This document shows positions 24,593 to 32,613 of a stretch of 57,576 nt of DNA, piece by piece; the stretch's first letter is position 1, and every line of letters begins with the position of its first letter. The notes beneath the pieces were generated by a model. The model saw nothing but the letters and a program-made list of their open reading frames with translations. It did no database searches and was not told where the DNA came from. A program made the position numbers and the translations under genes. This DNA comes from an uncultured Oscillospiraceae bacterium (GTDB taxonomy: Bacteria > Bacillota > Clostridia > Oscillospirales > Acutalibacteraceae). The DNA lies in the NCBI GenBank assembly GCA_905198295.1, contig CAJKBW010000003.1, forward strand, positions 1 to 57,576, read 5' to 3'.

Positions 24593-24620
24593 TTGCATTT
24601 TAGCTTGTTTCTGGTAAAAT
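24593..24620 (+). promoter_or_regulatory. Promoter of the first cobalamin unit
   Basis: TTGCAT, 16 bases, then TAAAAT preceded by TGG, an extended -10. It lies about 40 bases before the riboswitch aptamer in an A+T-rich gap. Confidence 0.6.
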
Positions 24621-24649
24621 GGTATTTATAAAAAATGTATAGTTCGCAA

Positions 24650-24822
24650 TATGGAGCCTATGGAAACATAGGATAATTGGGAAGCATCGGTGAAAATCCG
24701 ACGTGACAGCCATCACTGTAATTGACGATGAAAAGGGTTATATGCCATTGGGATGATCGTATCCTGAGAAGGCGGCCTTTTCCGGCAAAGCCGTAAGTCA
24801 TAAGCCAGGAAACCAGCCATAT
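24650..24822 (+). promoter_or_regulatory. Class-I cobalamin riboswitch 1
   Basis: The conserved blocks are in order: GGGAAG...CGGTGAAAATCCG (24679-24700), the AGCCATCACTGTA block (24708-24720), and the B12 box AGCCAGGAAACCAGCC at 24802-24817. A terminator follows at 24901. GAGAAGGCGGC inside the aptamer (24766-24776) is complementary, with one G-U pair, to the left arm of that terminator, a possible antiterminator. Binding of adenosylcobalamin or another corrinoid would turn off the cbiB-to-ECF unit. Confidence 0.92.
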
Positions 24823-24900
24823 TGTCAGAGGAAGTATGTATTCCTGGGTAATGGGGAATATACCTGTTTTATGGGTGGTGCCCGTAAATAGTTGGCTTCA

Positions 24901-24936
24901 AGCCGCTTTCTCTGAAAAGAGAAAGCGGCTTTTTTG
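24901..24936 (+). terminator. Riboswitch 1 expression-platform terminator
   Basis: AGCCGCTTTCTC (24901-24912) and GAGAAAGCGGCT (24919-24930) form perfect 12-bp arms around TGAAAA, followed by T-rich sequence. Confidence 0.9.
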
Positions 24937-24950
24937 TTGCCAGAAATATT

Positions 24951-24995
24951 GAAAGGGGATATCCCCTTTCGTTGTATGCGTAGCATACAACGAAA
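24951..24995. repeat. Nested perfect palindromes upstream of cbiB
   Basis: A perfect 20-bp palindrome (GAAAGGGGAT and its complement, 24951-24970) abuts a hairpin with perfect 13-bp arms (24967-24979 and 24983-24995, TTTCGTTGTATGC). The two share TTTC, so the structures are mutually exclusive. It lies after the riboswitch terminator and before cbiB. It may be a regulatory RNA switch or the remains of a miniature inverted-repeat element. Confidence 0.7.
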
Positions 24996-25033
24996 CAATC
25001 TTGAACGCTATAAAATTTTCGTCGTCTATTTGC

Positions 25034-25071
25034 ATGTTATCCAATGATATATATGTTATCCAATGATATAT
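25034..25071. repeat. Two tandem 19-bp direct repeats
   Basis: ATGTTATCCAATGATATAT occurs twice back to back, 30 bases upstream of cbiB. It may be a protein-binding site or a duplication scar; the rest of the 24936-25102 gap holds only these repeats, the palindromes and the cbiB ribosome site. Confidence 0.75.
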
Positions 25072-25102
25072 ATGCACCAAACCGCGTGTATGAGGTGAAA
25101 GG

Positions 25103-26068
25103 ATGAAAATGGCCTGTATACTGGCGGCGGCCTTTCTGTTGGACTGCCTGCTGGGCGATCCCCGCTGGCTGCCCCATCCCATATGCCTCATCGGCAAGCT
25201 GATAGCCGGCACTGAAAAGGGAATGCGTCGGCTGATTAAGAACCAATTTTTCGGCGGGCTCCTTCTCGTCATCGTGGTGATCACGGTGAGTACGGCGGTG
25301 CCGTGGGCGATTCTGATTCTAGTGGGCATGATCAATCCATGGTTGGAAACCGTGCTGCAGGTGTGGTTTTGCTACCAGATTCTGGCGATGAAATCGCTGC
25401 GCACCGAGAGTATGCGAGTGTACACGCCCCTCAAGGCGGGAGATTTGCCCCTGGCGCGGAAATATCTGTCCTGGATCGTGGGGCGGGAAACGGACCCGCT
25501 GGATGAGGAAGGGGTGGCCAAAGCCGCAGTGGAAACGGTGGCGGAAAACACCTCGGACGGGGTGGTGGCCCCGCTGATTTTCATGGCTATTGGCGGCGCG
25601 CCGCTGGGATTTCTCTATAAAGCGATCAACACCATGGATTCCATGATCGGGTATAAAAACGACAAGTATATTCGCTTCGGTCGTGCTGCTGCCAGGCTGG
25701 ACGATGCGGCCAACTTCATTCCTGCCCGGCTGTCTGCGCTGCTGATGATTCTGGCGGCGTACATCCTGCGCTTTGATGGCGGAAACGCCCGGCGCATCTA
25801 TTGGCGGGATCGCCGCAACCACAAAAGCCCCAACAGCGCTCAGACCGAGTCGGTGTGCGCCGGCGCACTGCACATCCAGCTGGCGGGGCCTGCCGTGTAT
25901 TTCGGCAAGCTGGTGGAAAAGCCCACCATTGGGGATCGGGACCGTTCCACGACGGCGGAGGATATCTGCCTGGCCAACCGGCTGATGATCGGCACCTCGG
26001 TACTGGCTGTGCTGCTGATGATCGGGCTGCGGCTATTGCTGTGGTGGCTGCTGCAACTGGTAGGCTGA
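25103..26068 (+). CDS. cbiB: Adenosylcobinamide-phosphate synthase CbiB
   Basis: This 321-residue integral membrane protein attaches the aminopropanol (phosphate) arm to adenosylcobyric acid. The N-terminus has the family signature DCLLGDPRWLPHP (about 14-26) and GKLIAG. The middle has ETVAENTSDGVVAPL and the NTMDSMIGYKNDKY segment. Four to five membrane spans are visible, including LLVIVVITVSTAVPWAILIL and the C-terminal VLLMIGLRLLLWWLL. GGTGAAAGG precedes ATG 25103. It is the first gene after riboswitch 1 and is followed by CobD and CobQ, its pathway neighbours. Confidence 0.96.
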   Translation: MKMACILAAAFLLDCLLGDPRWLPHPICLIGKLIAGTEKGMRRLIKNQFFGGLLLVIVVITVSTAVPWAILILVGMINPWLETVLQVWFCYQILAMKSLRTESMRVYTPLKAGDLPLARKYLSWIVGRETDPLDEEGVAKAAVETVAENTSDGVVAPLIFMAIGGAPLGFLYKAINTMDSMIGYKNDKYIRFGRAAARLDDAANFIPARLSALLMILAAYILRFDGGNARRIYWRDRRNHKSPNSAQTESVCAGALHIQLAGPAVYFGKLVEKPTIGDRDRSTTAEDICLANRLMIGTSVLAVLLMIGLRLLLWWLLQLVG

Positions 26069-26092
26069 CGAGAGAAAAAGGGAGGACGGCGT

Positions 26093-27160
26093 ATGCCCGC
26101 GCACAATCTGATACACGGCGGTGACGTGTACACGGCCATGGAAAACGGGCTGGAACGGCCGCTGGATTTTTCCGCCAATATCGGGCCGCTGGGCCTGCCG
26201 CCCGCTGTGGCGGAAGCGGCTTGGCGGGCAGTGGGGAGCTGCGATGTCTATCCCGATCCCCTGTGCCGCCGACTGAGGGCAGCGCTGGCGGAAGCGGAGG
26301 GAGTACCAGCGGACTGGATCACCTGCGGCAACGGGGCGGCGGGGCTGCTGTTCCGCTTTGCCGGCGCGCTGCGGCCGAAAAAGGCGCTGCTGCTGGCCCC
26401 GGGCTTTGCTGAATACGAACAGGCGTTGGCGGTTTCCGGTTGTGACATTGTTTTCCACCCTTTGCGGCGGGAGGACGAGTTTCTGCCTACGGCGGCGCTG
26501 CTGGACGCTATCACGCCGGATATGGATGTGTTGATGCTGTGCAATCCCCATAATCCCATCGGGGCGCTCATGTCCCTGGACTTTTGCCGAGCGGTTGCCG
26601 ACCGCTGCTGGGAGACGGGGACGTGGCTACTCATGGATGAGTGCTTCATCGATCTTACCGACGACCCGGCCCGGCACACCATGAAGCCGCTGCTGGGGAA
26701 ATATCCGCGGCTGTTTCTTCTCAAGGCATTCACCAAGCTGTACGCCATGCCGGGGCTACGGCTGGGGTACGGGCTGTGCGCGGACGGCGGGCTGTTGGAG
26801 TGCATGGCTGCCTGCGGCCAGCCCTGGAGCGTGTCGGTGCCCGCCCAGGCGGCGGGGCTGCAGGCGCTGCAGGAACAGGATTATGTGCAGAAAACTCGCG
26901 TCCTGGTGCGGGAGGAACGGGCTTTCCTTACGGCGGGGCTGCGGAAGATGTCGTTGGAGGTTTATGAAGGGGCGGCTAATTTTATCTTTTTCCGTGCCCC
27001 GGGGGTGACTGACCTGCACCGCCGCACCGAGAGCCGGGGCATCCTCATCCGCAGCTGCGGCAACTACCGCGGGTTGGAGAAGGATTATTACCGGGTGGCG
27101 GTGCGCACACGCGGGGAAAACGAGCGGTTGCTGGCTGTGCTCCGGGCGGCGGTCTGCTGA
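26093..27160 (+). CDS. cobD: L-threonine-O-3-phosphate decarboxylase CobD
   Basis: This 355-residue PLP enzyme of the class I/II aminotransferase fold makes aminopropanol phosphate for CbiB. The start (HNLIHGGDVYTAM) and FSANIGPLGLPP match CobD. The pocket motifs CNPHNPIG (near 150) and MDECFIDL are present. The PLP lysine is about K215 in AFTKLYAMPGLRLGYG. GGGAGG precedes ATG 26093. The order cbiB-cobD-cobQ gives the enzymes for the nucleotide-arm side of corrinoid assembly. No CobU/CobS/CobT is encoded here. Confidence 0.93.
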   Translation: MPAHNLIHGGDVYTAMENGLERPLDFSANIGPLGLPPAVAEAAWRAVGSCDVYPDPLCRRLRAALAEAEGVPADWITCGNGAAGLLFRFAGALRPKKALLLAPGFAEYEQALAVSGCDIVFHPLRREDEFLPTAALLDAITPDMDVLMLCNPHNPIGALMSLDFCRAVADRCWETGTWLLMDECFIDLTDDPARHTMKPLLGKYPRLFLLKAFTKLYAMPGLRLGYGLCADGGLLECMAACGQPWSVSVPAQAAGLQALQEQDYVQKTRVLVREERAFLTAGLRKMSLEVYEGAANFIFFRAPGVTDLHRRTESRGILIRSCGNYRGLEKDYYRVAVRTRGENERLLAVLRAAVC

Positions 27161-27185
27161 TACCTAATGGCAGGAGAATGAGCCT

Positions 27186-28691
27186 ATGGCAAAATCCATT
27201 ATGATACAGGGTACTATGTCCAATGCGGGGAAAAGCTGGCTGACTGCCGGGCTGTGCCGGGTGTTTGCCCAGGACGGCTACCGGGTGGCGCCCTTCAAAT
27301 CCCAGAATATGGCACTCAATTCCTTTATCACCCGGGACGGCTTTGAAATGGGCCGAGCCCAGGTGGTGCAGGCGGAGGCCGCCTACCGGGAGCCGGATGT
27401 GCGGATGAACCCGATCCTGCTCAAGCCCACCAGTGACCAGGGCTCGCAGGTCATTGTCAACGGTGAGGTGCTGGGCAACATGCCGGCGGCAGAATATTTC
27501 CGCTACAAGACCAGGCTCGTCCCCGCGATTATGGAGGCATACAGCTCCCTGGCGGAGGAAAACGATATCCTGGTCATCGAGGGTGCGGGCAGCCCGGCGG
27601 AGATCAACCTCAAGGCACAGGATATCGTCAATATGGGCATGGCCAAAATGGCCGGCGCGCCTGTGCTGCTGGCCGGGGATATTGACCGCGGCGGGGTGTT
27701 TGCTTCCCTCTACGGTACGGTGATGCTGGTGACCGAGGAGGAGCGGGCCTACATCAAGGGCACGGTCATCAACAAGTTCCGCGGGGACGTGGAGATTCTG
27801 CGCCCCGGCCTCAAAATGCTGGAGGATTTGATTCACATACCTACCCTGGGTGTGGTGCCCTATGCCCGGCTGGACATCGATGATGAGGACAGCCTTTCCG
27901 AGCGTCTGACCGACAGCGGCGTCGTGGGGAGCATCGAGATCGCGGTGATCCGTCTGCCCCGCATTTCCAATTTTACCGATTTCACCCCCCTGAACTACAT
28001 AAACGGCGCCGTGGTGCGCTACATCACCCGCCCCGAACAGGCGGAAGGCGCGGACCTGCTGATCCTGCCCGGCACCAAAAACACGCTGGGAGATCTTAAA
28101 TGGCTGCGGGAAAGCGGTATGGAGGCAGCGGTGAAAAAGCACGCGGCCTGCGGCAAGCCGGTCATCGGCATTTGCGGCGGCTATCAGATGCTCTGCCGCA
28201 AGCTCAGCGATCCGCATCAGGTGGAGAAAGGCGGCGAAATGACGGGCATCGGCCTCCTGGACGCGGAAACGGTGTTTGAAACCCGCAAGCAGCGCACCCG
28301 GGTTACCGGCACGGTGCAGCGGCTGGAGGGGATATTTGCCCCCCTCAACGGCGTGTCTGTCGAGGGGTATGAAATCCACATGGGGCGGACCGTCTCCTCT
28401 TCGCTGGAGCCGGCAATATCCCTTGCCAGGGAAGAGGGAGATGTCCACGGGGACGGGCTGGCCGACGGCAACGTGTTCGGCAGCTATGTCCACGGAATAT
28501 TTGACAGTGACGAGCTGCTTTCCTGCCTGACCCGTATCCTGATGCGCATGAAGGGCCTCGAGGAGGAAGCCGCCGTGTTCGACCTGGCGGCTCATAAGCA
28601 GCGGGAATACGACCGACTGGCCGATCTCATCCGCTCGTCGCTGGATATGCAACAGATTTATAATATTTTAGACAAAGGTATACAGGGCTGA
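27186..28691 (+). CDS. cobQ: Cobyric acid synthase CobQ/CbiP
   Basis: This 501-residue glutamine-dependent amidotransferase acts on adenosylcobyrinic acid a,c-diamide to give cobyric acid. It has the N-terminal ATPase start QGTMSNAGKSWL (8-19) and the KSQNMALNSF motif. The C-terminal class I glutaminase domain has GICGGYQML with the nucleophile cysteine near 330, and YVHGIFDS near the end. It is intact and full length. It is unusual to carry CobQ without the upstream ring-building enzymes; it may complete exogenous or host-made precursors. Confidence 0.95.
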   Translation: MAKSIMIQGTMSNAGKSWLTAGLCRVFAQDGYRVAPFKSQNMALNSFITRDGFEMGRAQVVQAEAAYREPDVRMNPILLKPTSDQGSQVIVNGEVLGNMPAAEYFRYKTRLVPAIMEAYSSLAEENDILVIEGAGSPAEINLKAQDIVNMGMAKMAGAPVLLAGDIDRGGVFASLYGTVMLVTEEERAYIKGTVINKFRGDVEILRPGLKMLEDLIHIPTLGVVPYARLDIDDEDSLSERLTDSGVVGSIEIAVIRLPRISNFTDFTPLNYINGAVVRYITRPEQAEGADLLILPGTKNTLGDLKWLRESGMEAAVKKHAACGKPVIGICGGYQMLCRKLSDPHQVEKGGEMTGIGLLDAETVFETRKQRTRVTGTVQRLEGIFAPLNGVSVEGYEIHMGRTVSSSLEPAISLAREEGDVHGDGLADGNVFGSYVHGIFDSDELLSCLTRILMRMKGLEEEAAVFDLAAHKQREYDRLADLIRSSLDMQQIYNILDKGIQG

Positions 28692-28800
28692 AGAGATTGA
28701 CACCCACTGAAAACAGGTGGGAAGAACAACCTTATGAAGGGTTTCCAGGTTAATAAGCAGTTCTACATATTAAACTGCTGTGCGGGATGGAGAGGAACAT
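28692..28800 (+). other. cobQ-cbiZ leader with two hairpins
   Basis: CCCACTG/CAGGTGGG and AGCAGTT/AACTGCT hairpins lie in the gap. No promoter or known riboswitch pattern is visible; they may regulate translation or RNA stability. Confidence 0.4.
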
Positions 28801-29832
28801 ATGTTGGTACAACCCGTTACGGGAGAAGTTTTGACGCAGAAGAAGAAAAGTTTAGTCCTTTCATTTCCCTCGGAACGGTTGGTATTGAGTACTTCTGTAT
28901 ATAATGGCGGCATACGAGAGGACTTGACAGCGGTATTCAATTATGACTGCAAATCGGAGGAAACCGGCCGCTGTGAATTGCGGGCGGAAAGTTATGAAGA
29001 AGAGCTTCGTCTGACCGCTTTGGATCTGGGACTCGACCCGCTGCATACCACGGGTCTGTCTACTGCAGCGCAGATGAAGAACGCCGCCCAGTTTTCCGAA
29101 AGCTTTGAAGGCGTAACCGTGACAGCTATTGCCACAGGCGGTATTGATATAAATGCTGTGCGTGCCGGTGATCCCGCTTCTTACTGTGAGCGATCCGGCG
29201 TATTTGAATCGCTGACGCCAGGTACCATCAACCTGTTTGTGATAATAGGATGTCGGCTTTCACCCGGCGCACTTGCCCGTGCGCTGGTTACTTGCACGGA
29301 AGCGAAAGCAGCCGCTGTGCAGGAATGGCTGATTCCCAGTTGCTATTCCCACGGGATCGCCACCGGCTCCGGTACAGATGGTACTATTCTTGTGTGCAAT
29401 CCCGCCTCGCCGATAGAACTGACTGATGCCGGTACGCATGCCAAGCTGGGCGAGATATTAGCGGGCTGTGTAAAAAAGTCAGTTCAGCACGCCCTTTTTC
29501 TTCAGACCGGCATGTGTCCGGCTTATCAACATGTTGCCTTGCGTCGGTTGGAGCGATTCGGGCTGTGTGCGGAGACGGTGCGCTCCTGGGGCTGGGACGC
29601 TGCGCTGCCTGACGGGATCGCCACGGAGGAAGAAAAAAGTCAGGGGCTTGTGCTGTCATCTATGGTGGCCTCGCTGCTGGAACAGTACGAAAACGGGCTG
29701 TTGAAAGGGCAGGAAGTCTGTTTAGCACTGGATATGCTATGGGGTAGGATAGGTTTTTTGCCGAAGGAGTTACATGACTGGGTAAACGCCTATCTGTCTA
29801 GTTCTTCAGACAGGAAACCAGTACCATTGTAA
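28801..29832 (+). CDS. cbiZ: Adenosylcobinamide amidohydrolase CbiZ
   Basis: This 343-residue protein has a CbiZ domain from about 85 to 240. Segments are TTGLSTAAQMKNAA, AIATGGIDINAVRAGDPASY, GTINLFVIIGCRLSPGAL and GIATGSGTDGTIL. A C-terminal extension of about 100 residues follows. CbiZ cleaves the aminopropanol arm off cobinamide or pseudocobalamin to give cobyric acid, allowing remodelling of foreign corrinoids. ATG 28801 is chosen for GGAGAGGA six bases upstream; a GTG at 28780 lacks a site. With CbiB and CobD it can rebuild the arm, so this unit encodes cut-and-rebuild corrinoid remodelling. Confidence 0.9.
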   Translation: MLVQPVTGEVLTQKKKSLVLSFPSERLVLSTSVYNGGIREDLTAVFNYDCKSEETGRCELRAESYEEELRLTALDLGLDPLHTTGLSTAAQMKNAAQFSESFEGVTVTAIATGGIDINAVRAGDPASYCERSGVFESLTPGTINLFVIIGCRLSPGALARALVTCTEAKAAAVQEWLIPSCYSHGIATGSGTDGTILVCNPASPIELTDAGTHAKLGEILAGCVKKSVQHALFLQTGMCPAYQHVALRRLERFGLCAETVRSWGWDAALPDGIATEEEKSQGLVLSSMVASLLEQYENGLLKGQEVCLALDMLWGRIGFLPKELHDWVNAYLSSSSDRKPVPL

Positions 29833-30040
29833 TATGAAAACATCATGTTGTAAGAGAAAAATTCCAAAGCTCCAGATTTTGAAAAAGACAGGGATAATTA
29901 TACGGACGAAGTCAGATTGTTTCAAATCGCCTTTTGGGCGTTGATATAGATACCTTTAAGCAAAGAGGGAGGAATATAAAAAATCTGCCACTGTAAAGTA
30001 AATAGGAAATAGATAAGATTATATAGGGAGGTCATAAAAG

Positions 30041-32509
30041 GTGAAAAGAAGACTATGCGCCTTGGTGCTGTCGATAACAATGTTATCGACTTCTCTGTCT
30101 GTTTTGGCTGGAGATGCGCCGAATCCTGAAACCGAGGCAAAAGAAAGCGCACTCAATTACACACAGTTCTTAGGCAACGAGGGGCTGCAGGGTGTTTATG
30201 ACACAAAGACACCCCGCACGGCGGATGAACTGGAGTTAAAGTGGAAGGTACATACCACATTAAGCGGGGGATGGAACGATACGCCTGGCTCTCCGATTGT
30301 TGTGGGCGATTATGTTTATTGCTACAGTTCTCAATATCTGCATAAATATGAACTGAAAACCGGAAAAGAGGTCGCCTCCGCCCAGGTGTTCGGTAAATCC
30401 ACCAACCAATTTATGATTAACCTCTGCTATGGTGATGGAAAAATTTTTGTTCCTGTGAAAACCAACAATATGGATGATGGCACAGGCGTTGTCAAAGCGC
30501 ATCTGCGGGTTTTTGACGCGGATACATTGGAACAGCTTTATATTACGGATGATGCAATGGCCACAAGTGATACACAGACGGCGGTTATGTACCATGATGG
30601 ATATGTGGTAACCGGCGGATATGGCGGCAAAGGATTTTATGTGTGCTATAGCACTGAGGATGAGGATCCCACCAGAGGGGATGAAGTTAAAGAAGCGGTT
30701 TGGAGCATACAAACCCAAGACAGAGCGCAGAGCTTTTCCTGGAATGGTGCGGCATTTGTCGGCGATTATGTATATTATGCAGATAAAGGCCGTTCGCCCG
30801 GCCCGGCTATCATCTATGTGGTCAACTATAAAACCGGCAATATTGCTCAGCAAATTGAGTTGCCTCAAGGGTACATGTGCAATTCCACAGTCGTCTACAA
30901 TGACAAAAACAACCGTCTCTATGTTCCGTCTAACAACAATGACGGAGGGGCTTCCATTCGAAGCTATGAAATCCAGCCGGATGGCACGCTGAACGAGGAT
31001 GAAGATACCATAAAGGAATGGAAATCCGGCACAAAGGGAGGCGGCACCCAGTCCACACCGGTCATCTATAATGATCGTCTGTATATCGGCGGAGGCGGCG
31101 GTACCATGGGTTCCAGTGAGCCGTTCCATGTGGTTGACGCCAATACCATGGAAACGATTTATACCATTGATGGGCTGATTACAAAAGGCTCTGCGGCTGT
31201 ATCGACCGCCTATGCGACCGAAGAAAATGACCACCAGGTTTATATTTACATGGTGCCGTATAATTGTAATACCGACGAGAATTTCTGGATTATCTCCGAT
31301 AAGCAAGGACAAACCGAACCGGACTATGAAACCGCCAAAACCGTTGGCAATAATTTTTGTTCCCAGACGGTGGCTGTTGCGCCGAATGGATATTTGGTCT
31401 GGTATCAGGATGATGGGTATCTGTATGTCTACGGCCGGGAGGATGATGCGCCGGTTACCGGTGAGGATGTAAACGCACAGATTGCCCGTCTGGCTGATCC
31501 GGCTGATTTCGGTTATTACAATAAAGTAGAGATTGCACGTATCCATGAGCGCTATGATGCGCTCAGCGACGCTGAAAAAGAAAAGGTAACGGAATACGAA
31601 AAACTGCTGGAAATCGATAAAGTGATGCTGCTTGATGGCAAAAATGCGGTGGAGCGCTTGAACAGCGGAATTGCTGCATTGCCGGATACGATCACGCTGG
31701 ACAATAAGGATACGGTCCTGACGCTGCGCAGCATTTACAACAAGCTGTCGGAAGATGAACGGCAAGCAGTGGTAGGTCTGGACAAGCTGGAAGCGGCGGA
31801 GACCGCGATTGCAGCGCTGGAAACCGAACAGGCCATTACCGCACTGGTGGGGAATATCAACGCGCTGCCGTCTATCGACAAGCTGACCTCATCCGATGGC
31901 GGCAACGTGAAAAAGCTGATCGAACAATATGAGACCCTGAAACAGGATGATCGGGAAAAAGTAACAAACAGTGCGCTGTTGCTGGCCGCTTTTGAACGCA
32001 TAACGGCCATTGAGAAGCAGATGGCGGATGTGGAAGCCATGATTAAAGAGAAGCTGGAAGGCGTGACCGTGACCCTGGACACCAAAGAGGACATTCAGGC
32101 CATCGACAAGGCCATGGAGGGCTTGGCCTCCACTGATGTGGCAAAAATCACAGCGGTGGAACAATTCCTGAGCCCAGCTAAGGTGGATCTGGTAAATCTG
32201 ATGCTGAAGGAGCTGGTCGAGGACGGCCAAACCGTGACGGTTACCCAGAAAAACAAGGAATCGCTCCAGTCCCTCGTGGATGAAATCATTCAGTATTATA
32301 CAGGGATTTCAGAAACGGATAAGAAATATGTGGAAGGTTATGAGGCTGTAGCCACGGTACAGGCGGCCATCGATGCTCTTGAAGAAAAGGATTCCGACTC
32401 GAATGAAGGAAAGCCTACCCCTGAGACGGGAGACCACCTGCCGACTGCGGCTCTGCTGCTGGTACTGGCGGCGGGAAGCATCCTCCTCATAAACCGGAAA
32501 CGCAAATAA
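30041..32509 (+). CDS. Sortase-anchored PQQ-like beta-propeller surface protein 1
   Basis: This 822-residue secreted protein starts at GTG 30041 (AGGGAGGT eight bases upstream) with a signal peptide (about 1-22, LVLSITMLSTSLSVLA). A PQQ-like/WD-type propeller spans about 50-480 with repeated blade strands such as SPIVVGDYVYCYSSQYLHKY, STVVYNDKNNRLYVPS and TPVIYNDRLYIGGGGG. Three or four helical repeats follow (about 490-780, IxALPxxxxLxxKD...L). The end is a sorting signal TPETGD, a hydrophobic span and KRK. The 38450-40963 protein is a paralogue with the same architecture. Its place in a B12-controlled unit suggests surface capture of corrinoids, by analogy with the Bacteroides propeller BtuG; binding is not shown. 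Confidence 0.85.
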   Translation: MKRRLCALVLSITMLSTSLSVLAGDAPNPETEAKESALNYTQFLGNEGLQGVYDTKTPRTADELELKWKVHTTLSGGWNDTPGSPIVVGDYVYCYSSQYLHKYELKTGKEVASAQVFGKSTNQFMINLCYGDGKIFVPVKTNNMDDGTGVVKAHLRVFDADTLEQLYITDDAMATSDTQTAVMYHDGYVVTGGYGGKGFYVCYSTEDEDPTRGDEVKEAVWSIQTQDRAQSFSWNGAAFVGDYVYYADKGRSPGPAIIYVVNYKTGNIAQQIELPQGYMCNSTVVYNDKNNRLYVPSNNNDGGASIRSYEIQPDGTLNEDEDTIKEWKSGTKGGGTQSTPVIYNDRLYIGGGGGTMGSSEPFHVVDANTMETIYTIDGLITKGSAAVSTAYATEENDHQVYIYMVPYNCNTDENFWIISDKQGQTEPDYETAKTVGNNFCSQTVAVAPNGYLVWYQDDGYLYVYGREDDAPVTGEDVNAQIARLADPADFGYYNKVEIARIHERYDALSDAEKEKVTEYEKLLEIDKVMLLDGKNAVERLNSGIAALPDTITLDNKDTVLTLRSIYNKLSEDERQAVVGLDKLEAAETAIAALETEQAITALVGNINALPSIDKLTSSDGGNVKKLIEQYETLKQDDREKVTNSALLLAAFERITAIEKQMADVEAMIKEKLEGVTVTLDTKEDIQAIDKAMEGLASTDVAKITAVEQFLSPAKVDLVNLMLKELVEDGQTVTVTQKNKESLQSLVDEIIQYYTGISETDKKYVEGYEAVATVQAAIDALEEKDSDSNEGKPTPETGDHLPTAALLLVLAAGSILLINRKRK

Positions 32510-32522
32510 TCTATAAGCGGAA

Positions 32523-32544
32523 AGCGGCCGGAATACCGGCCGCT
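32523..32544 (+). other. Perfect GC-rich hairpin after propeller gene 1
   Basis: AGCGGCCGG and CCGGCCGCT arms enclose AATA. No clear T-run follows (CTTCCCCG), so it is a weak terminator or an RNA-end stabiliser; read-through to the DUF4430 gene is expected. Confidence 0.6.
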
Positions 32545-32613
32545 CTTCCCCGTTTCATGGACTTCTTCCCTGGAAGGCCATGATGAAGAATCTCTTCGGA
32601 AGGAGTCCGATGG

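Noticed and set aside
25034..25071. CRISPR-like or iteron array
   Set aside because: Only two copies, back to back, with no spacers and no initiator gene nearby.
27045..28652. A long open frame on the minus strand opposite cobQ
   Set aside because: It mirrors a well-conserved cobQ gene on the plus strand, has no ribosome site and reads as low-complexity His/Arg/Leu-rich sequence typical of GC-rich antisense frames. The same applies to long antisense frames at 11234-12226, 35330-36505 and 39311-40489.
28692..28800. A riboswitch in front of cbiZ
   Set aside because: Two small hairpins are present but no known aptamer pattern, promoter or terminator supports a riboswitch.
29980..30005. GCCACTGTA-like sequence before propeller gene 1, as a third cobalamin riboswitch
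   Set aside because: Only one short block matches; no B12 box, GGTGAAAATCC block or terminator is present nearby. The 29833-30040 gap otherwise shows nothing recognisable beyond the ribosome site.
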